This document shows positions 60,511 to 64,000 of a stretch of DNA of 64,000 bases, piece after piece. The stretch lies in assembly GCA_945902805.1 (NCBI GenBank), contig CAMDMZ010000011.1, forward strand, positions 46,266 to 110,265, given 5' to 3'. The position numbers and the translations under genes are program-made. The notes beneath the pieces are model-generated. The model was not told the DNA's origin. It made no database searches and saw only the letters and a list, made by a program, of their open reading frames with translations. This DNA is from Propionivibrio dicarboxylicus (GTDB lineage: Bacteria > Pseudomonadota > Gammaproteobacteria > Burkholderiales > Rhodocyclaceae). Position 1 is the stretch's first letter. Each line of letters begins with the position of its first letter.

Positions 60511-61056
60511 ATGATTAGCAGAATTGCAAATTGGGTACTATGGACAGCGCTTACCGTTGTCGTCCTCGTTCTGGCCTACAAAAACACTGACTGGTTCAAG
60601 CCCGCCGCTGACAAGGCGATGGATAGCGTTAAAGCCGTGGTGGCAAAGGTTCCGGGCGTCTCTTCCGACAAGTCTTCGGCCGCAGTGACAATTGCCAGTG
60701 CCCGTGAAGCCTTCGCGCGTGGCGACGTGGATGGTGCCGTGGCGATCTATAGCGAAATCGTTAAAGCCGATGCCAAAGACGTTGATGCCCGTGGTGAACT
60801 GGGTAACGTGTATTACATGACCGGCCGTCATCAACAAGCCGCAGAAGTCTATTTTGACGCCGCTAACGTTCTGATCGACAAGAAGGAATTTGATCGCGTC
60901 GATGAATTGCTGCCGGTTGTTGCTGAGCTCAATCCCATGATGGCGGATCAGTTGGTGCAGAAACTGCACGAGGGAATGAATGCGCAGATGATGGCGCGTA
61001 CATCTTCCTTTGAATCACAGCAACAAGGTCCGCAAAGCGCGCTGACGCGCCACTAA
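60511..61056 (+). CDS. Membrane-anchored TPR protein
   Basis: 181 residues. TM helix at about 5-24 (WVLWTALTVVVLVLAYKN), a linker, then about two tetratricopeptide repeats (AREAFARGDVDGAVAIYSE; ARGELGNVYYMTGRHQQAAE). The C-terminal part is helical with a Gln/Ser-rich end. TPR domains bind partner proteins. It follows the sulfur-globule-like pair after 154 bp that contain the hairpin; partner unknown. Start ATG 60511 after CAGGAGAC. Confidence 0.75.
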   Translation: MISRIANWVLWTALTVVVLVLAYKNTDWFKPAADKAMDSVKAVVAKVPGVSSDKSSAAVTIASAREAFARGDVDGAVAIYSEIVKADAKDVDARGELGNVYYMTGRHQQAAEVYFDAANVLIDKKEFDRVDELLPVVAELNPMMADQLVQKLHEGMNAQMMARTSSFESQQQGPQSALTRH

Positions 61057-61064
61057 GCTTGCCT

Positions 61065-61102
61065 GTGATCCTCACCCGCGCAACCCGCGACGCGAGGATC
61101 AC
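61065..61102 (+). terminator. Hairpin between the TPR gene and the DUF3096 gene
   Basis: GTGATCCTC and GAGGATCAC form a perfect 9-bp stem around a GC-rich loop, 8 nt after the TPR stop; TTCCTTT follows. Confidence 0.5.
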
Positions 61103-61127
61103 TTCCTTTCCGCTTTGAGGAGCAGAC

Positions 61128-61274
61128 ATGCCTGAAGATTTACCCTTGGCACCACTCGTTTCCCTCATCGCGGGAATACTCATTTTCATTACGCCCAGGC
61201 TGCTCAATTACATTGTCGCGATCTATCTCATCGTGATTGGTGTGATTGGACTGAGCGGACACCGATGGGTATGA
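61128..61274 (+). CDS. DUF3096-family membrane micro-protein
   Basis: 48 residues, starting at ATG 61128 after GAGGAG. Two short TM helices match DUF3096: PLVSLIAGILIFITPRLLN and YIVAIYLIVIGVIGL. Function unknown. It overlaps the start of the RlpA gene by 10 nt. Confidence 0.85.
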   Translation: MPEDLPLAPLVSLIAGILIFITPRLLNYIVAIYLIVIGVIGLSGHRWV

Positions 61275-61882
61275 GTGCGATTTTGAACTCGCACAATCGA
61301 CGCCGATTAGTCATCCGCGCGAGAAAGACATCATTCAAGCCGCTCCTGGTTCACCTCGCGATTGCGACACAGATTTTCGTGCTCGCTTTCACGCCGATGA
61401 AATCGGCGAACGCACGAGCAAAGGCAGAATCGCTGAGCAAACCGGTCTCGTCGGCTTGGCACCACGCGGCTCCGTCACGCGCAAAGCTCCACCATGTGGC
61501 GTTGGCACATGGCAAAAAGGACGCGCGCAAAGGTTTGTCAGGCAAGGCCAGTTTCTACGCCAACCGTTTTCACGGTCGCAAGACGGCTAGCGGTCATCCG
61601 TATATCAAAGACGCCATGACGGCCGCACACCGATCCTTGCCATTGGGGACGTGGGTCAAAGTCACCAACGACCACGACGGAAGTAACGTGATCGTTCAAA
61701 TCACCGATCGCGGCCCGTATGCTAGAAACCGGGTGATCGACCTTTCGCGCGCAGCGGCGATGGAACTCGGCATGTTGAAACTTGGCACTGTGCCGGTGCA
61801 TCTGGAAGTCGTCGAGGAATTCCAGCAGGCCAGTACGAGAATCGACGAGTGGGCCGATATACGGATTGCATCCGGGTACTAA
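61265..61882 (+). CDS. rlpA: RlpA-like septal ring / lytic transglycosylase domain protein
   Basis: 205 residues. A TM or signal segment at about 25-50 (LLVHLAIATQIFVLAFTP), then a basic linker and a double-psi beta-barrel domain: GKASFYANRFHGRKTASGH, AAHRSLPLGTWVKVTN, ITDRGPYARNRVIDLSRAAA. These are the RlpA signatures with the catalytic Asp/His residues. It lacks the C-terminal SPOR domain of E. coli RlpA, so it is a short form. It cleaves naked glycan strands at division septa in some species. Start 61265 or 61271. Confidence 0.88.
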   Translation: MGMSAILNSHNRRRLVIRARKTSFKPLLVHLAIATQIFVLAFTPMKSANARAKAESLSKPVSSAWHHAAPSRAKLHHVALAHGKKDARKGLSGKASFYANRFHGRKTASGHPYIKDAMTAAHRSLPLGTWVKVTNDHDGSNVIVQITDRGPYARNRVIDLSRAAAMELGMLKLGTVPVHLEVVEEFQQASTRIDEWADIRIASGY

Positions 61883-61948
61883 AAAAAGCGAATCTTGGTA
61901 CGGAACGTTTCTAAAACGCCTGCCGCGACGCCAACACACTCAGCAAAA

Positions 61949-61981
61949 CGCCCCCGACAGTTTTCCGTCGGGGGCGCTTTT
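61949..61981 (+). terminator. Intrinsic terminator after rlpA
   Basis: CGCCCCCGAC and GTCGGGGGCG pair perfectly (10 bp) around 8 nt, followed by CTTTT. Classical shape. The 25-bp repeat copy 10 starts within 2 nt of its T-run. Confidence 0.9.
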
Positions 61982-61982
61982 C

Positions 61983-62007
61983 AAAAGTCGGCGCTGGTAA
62001 GACGGCG
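61983..62007 (+). repeat. Dispersed 25-bp repeat, copy 10 (intergenic)
   Basis: Head AAAAGTCGGCGCTGG (one change), variable TAAG, tail ACGGCG. It lies between the rlpA terminator and a short minus-strand gene end (62019-62075). Confidence 0.8.
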
Positions 62008-62018
62008 CTTGAGCTGAT

Positions 62019-62075
62019 TTAGACCGTTACGGTATCGGCGATCTCGCTGAATTCCTTGATCTGATCGAAATTCAT
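62019..62075 (-). pseudogene. Possible 3' end of a host gene left at an integration junction
   Basis: An 18-codon minus-strand frame (NFDQIKEFSEIADTVTV, then TAA) with host-like GC-rich third positions sits between the repeat and the AT-rich integrase flank. An in-frame TAA lies four codons upstream of its ATG, so only this tail is present. It could be the remnant of a gene cut by the integrated element. I do not recognise the parent gene. It may also be a chance ORF. Confidence 0.35.
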
Positions 62076-62121
62076 GTAGCGTTATATTCAATGGCTCAAC
62101 CACGGGCTTTTCAGGCGAATT

Positions 62122-62140
62122 TCTTAGGCACTGCCTAAGA
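62122..62140. repeat. 19-bp palindrome overlapping the integrase stop codon
   Basis: TCTTAGGCA-C-TGCCTAAGA, perfect 9-bp arms. It includes the integrase TAG stop. On the plus strand TTTTCT follows. It could be a terminator facing the host side or part of an attachment site. Confidence 0.45.
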
Positions 62141-63091
62141 TTTTCTCGCGGCAACTGGTGATGCGATGGGTACTTCCTTACTGCGGAGGTATCGATTGTG
62201 GCTGGAGTCTGTCGTATGCCCTAGAAGTGTTTTACTGTCCAATCCCTGCTTTTTGGCATCAGTGGCAGAGGCCGCTCGAATGTCGTGGAAGTGGGCATCT
62301 TCAACCTTCGCGGCCGTACATGCCTTAACCCACTGGTGGTGAATCGTGCCATAGGCTAGGGGTTTGCCATCGCGCTTGTGAAGCAGGGTCAGCCCCTTAA
62401 CTGAGTGATGGATCGACCTGGCCTCCTTGATGGCGGCATCAAGATCCGGTGTCATGCTAATTAGCACTCGATTTCTGGTTTTTTGCTGCTTGATGAATAC
62501 TCCCTCGTCACTTATATCAGCGTATCTGATCTTTACAACGTCGCCCATACGCTGACCAGTGATGTAGGCCAAGTCCATCAGGCATCTGAGCGTTGGCGTA
62601 GCATGTTCGCGGATTGCTTTGAACTCCTCAGCCGTTATGTAACGGTCGCGTTTGCTCGTCTTGAACTGCTCAATATCGCGAACTGGGTTGAATTCGACAA
62701 TTCCCCATCGCACCGCGCGCTGGAACATTCCCTTAAGAAATGATCGCAGCAGATTCGCCATGCTCGGGTGTGATCGGTGGTGATCGAGAAATGCGGCTAT
62801 GTGCTTAGGTTTGACCTGGGATGGACTGAATTGAGAAAACGCCTTGAGTACCTTACGGGAGCAGGACGTATAGTTCTTGAATGTGCTGGCAGCGACAGTT
62901 GCCTTCATGTCCCCAAGAGTGCGTTCAACTAAGTCAGCGAGCTCCTGATTGTTGCTTTTTCCAGCTGTTAGCCTGGCGTATTCGACCAGTGCGTCGTGTA
63001 AATCTCGAGACAGCGGTGTCCACTTGTTCCCACGAACGAGGTAATAACGTCCGTGGGATAAGTGCATCCAGCGAGGTAGGGCTCTACTCAA
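62135..63091 (-). CDS. Tyrosine recombinase / integrase of a mobile element
   Basis: 318 residues, probably a TTG start overlapping the DUF4224 gene. N-terminal SAM-like core-binding domain (about 50-130) and a catalytic domain with Arg in AYITGQRMGDVVKIR, the HxxR box in HFHDIRA, and LGHTTDSSHNRYLR with the nucleophilic Tyr. All catalytic residues are in place. It reads towards the host junction at about 62.0-62.1 kb. The flanking DNA is AT-richer than the host genes. Confidence 0.9.
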   Translation of the reverse strand: MSRALPRWMHLSHGRYYLVRGNKWTPLSRDLHDALVEYARLTAGKSNNQELADLVERTLGDMKATVAASTFKNYTSCSRKVLKAFSQFSPSQVKPKHIAAFLDHHRSHPSMANLLRSFLKGMFQRAVRWGIVEFNPVRDIEQFKTSKRDRYITAEEFKAIREHATPTLRCLMDLAYITGQRMGDVVKIRYADISDEGVFIKQQKTRNRVLISMTPDLDAAIKEARSIHHSVKGLTLLHKRDGKPLAYGTIHHQWVKACTAAKVEDAHFHDIRAASATDAKKQGLDSKTLLGHTTDSSHNRYLRSKEVPIASPVAARKS

Positions 63092-63284
63092 GGATCAATT
63101 CCGGCTCATGGGGCTGGGCGACGTCATGACCGCCAAGCCTCTCAATAATAACTGAGCGTAGAACCCGTGGCCAACCATCTGTGCGAACAATGAAGGGGAT
63201 GCGCTGGCGATCCAACCATCGACAAACCGCAGATGGTCTTCTTAAACCAGTTAGTTCAGAGAGTTCTGGCTGGGTAAGGAACAT
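63084..63284 (-). CDS. DUF4224-family protein next to the integrase
   Basis: 66 residues, FLTQPELSELTGLRRPSAVC near the start and WLDRQRIPFIVRTDGWPRV, the DUF4224 pattern. Such small proteins sit directly upstream of phage-type integrases and are suspected excision or control factors. It overlaps the integrase start by 8 nt. Confidence 0.85.
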   Translation of the reverse strand: MFLTQPELSELTGLRRPSAVCRWLDRQRIPFIVRTDGWPRVLRSVIIERLGGHDVAQPHEPELILE

Positions 63285-63382
63285 TGCAACTGATGAATGT
63301 GTTGGCAGGCCTTTTCTATACGTTGATGTTAGAAAAAATGATTCGCCAAATTGCTTTTAAAAGCGCACAAATGAGGCGCATT

Positions 63383-64000
63383 TCAAAATAGTCCAGCCTC
63401 CGCAAGGAACCGCGATTCTGTTCCTTCCTCCATGGCGCTGCTGAGGATCAATTGATTCCTTGCCCTAGTCATCCCAACATACATCAAGCGTCTTTCCTCC
63501 TCTTCGGTTGAGTCGGTATGAGGTAGGTTTCCTTCTTCAACACCGACGATCCAGACATTGTCGAATTCCAAACCCTTGGACGAGTGGAGCGTCATCAGTT
63601 GGATCCCCGTCGCCTTTCGTTGGGTATCGCCCGACGTGATAAATCGAAGGCGCTGGCTTAAGGTACCCGACAGCTTTGAAAGCGATGAGTCCATGCCTTG
63701 CAGCAATGAAACCTGTTGAGGGTTACCGCAGAAGGGCGTCATCCATGTCGAGATACCGTGGATGACCAACTCGACACGCCCCTTTTTTGACTGCTCTATC
63801 CAGGAAGTCATACCCGCAAGTAGTCCCAATACCTTAGGGTGATCGTCACTCGCAGTACTTCGAGTTTCGAGAATTTTGGCGAGATAGGTAAGGCAATCTC
63901 CACCAGCTTGAATTTCGCGGGAGTTCATAAACCCAGCATCCACACCGGAAAACGACAATGCGTTGGCCACCCCAGTCCAACCGCCATCAAGAACGCTCCG
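63383..64000 (-). CDS. UvrD/Rep-type helicase, C-terminal part (partial)
   Basis: The frame is open to the right edge, so only the last about 206 residues are seen. Superfamily 1 helicase motifs V and VI are clear: [19 protein letters not shown] and [19 protein letters not shown]. The rest of the ATPase lies beyond the window. It is likely cargo of the integrated element, where such helicases often belong to defence or nuclease systems; the upstream partner genes are not visible. Confidence 0.88.
   Translation of the reverse strand, partial: RSVLDGGWTGVANALSFSGVDAGFMNSREIQAGGDCLTYLAKILETRSTASDDHPKVLGLLAGMTSWIEQSKKGRVELVIHGISTWMTPFCGNPQQVSLLQGMDSSLSKLSGTLSQRLRFITSGDTQRKATGIQLMTLHSSKGLEFDNVWIVGVEEGNLPHTDSTEEEERRLMYVGMTRARNQLILSSAMEEGTESRFLAEAGLF

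Noticed and set aside
62008..62140. tRNA gene as integration target
   Set aside because: No cloverleaf or T-arm consensus could be found on either strand near the integrase.

Overview
The window looks like a chromosome segment of a metabolically versatile, GC-rich betaproteobacterium. The best guess is order Rhodocyclales (Dechloromonas/Azonexus/Sulfuritalea-like). The guess rests on the codon bias, on the purM-perM-hda-HAD block typical of Betaproteobacteria, on a Rhodocyclales-type phenol operon, on B12-dependent NrdJ and on respiratory multihaem genes. I see no rRNA, tRNA or CRISPR array.

Layout. 1-4.3 kb: the end of a secreted zinc metalloprotease and a metallo-hydrolase with a cyclic-nucleotide-binding domain. 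4.4-17.1 kb: a respiratory locus. It starts with a candidate sigma-54 promoter and two dyad sites, then a secreted methionine-rich repeat protein closed by a strong terminator. Next come a small secreted protein, a pentahaem lipoprotein, a DMSO-reductase-family molybdoenzyme, an FeS subunit, a TorD-like chaperone, a second Tat-exported FeS protein, an NrfD membrane subunit and a multihaem cytochrome. It ends with a haem-c-containing sensor kinase and its NtrC-type regulator, so the locus may be a self-contained sensed system. 17.4-24.1 kb: housekeeping genes and unknowns (S4 protein, YlqF GTPase, LeuE, HugZ, HemG, PDC-sensor protein). 24.2-33.9 kb: nrdJ, a hybrid kinase with two periplasmic binding proteins, acetate kinase and a MaoC-phosphotransacetylase fusion.

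34.0-43.7 kb: phenol degradation. A GntR regulator and a DmpR/MopR-type activator are divergent from dmpKLMNOPQB plus two accessory genes. The activator's UAS palindromes and a sigma-54 promoter are visible. 43.7-48.0 kb: a BarA-like phosphorelay kinase and a GGDEF response regulator. 48.0-56.2 kb: HAD hydrolase, hda, perM, purM, an AbrB/Doc toxin-antitoxin pair, tag, selD, a ferredoxin, a haemolysin III family protein and a pirin. 56.3-59.2 kb: a three-gene envelope operon whose first two products resemble a MotA/ExbB + MotB stator with a long coiled-coil tail (Zorya ZorAB-like architecture without a recognisable OmpA domain), followed by a DUF4230-like protein. 59.4-61.9 kb: two sulfur-globule-like Gly/Tyr/Asn-rich proteins, a TPR protein, a DUF3096 micro-protein and RlpA. 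62.0-64.0 kb: the edge of an integrated element (tyrosine integrase, DUF4224 protein, UvrD-type helicase end).

The most unexpected signal is a dispersed 25-bp repeat (starts AAAAGTCGGTGCTGG, ends ACGGCG) present in ten copies. Seven lie between genes and three lie inside protein-coding genes, where it is read in three different ways. Two intergenic copies carry a matching hairpin arm whose variable bases covary. I do not recognise it as a described element.
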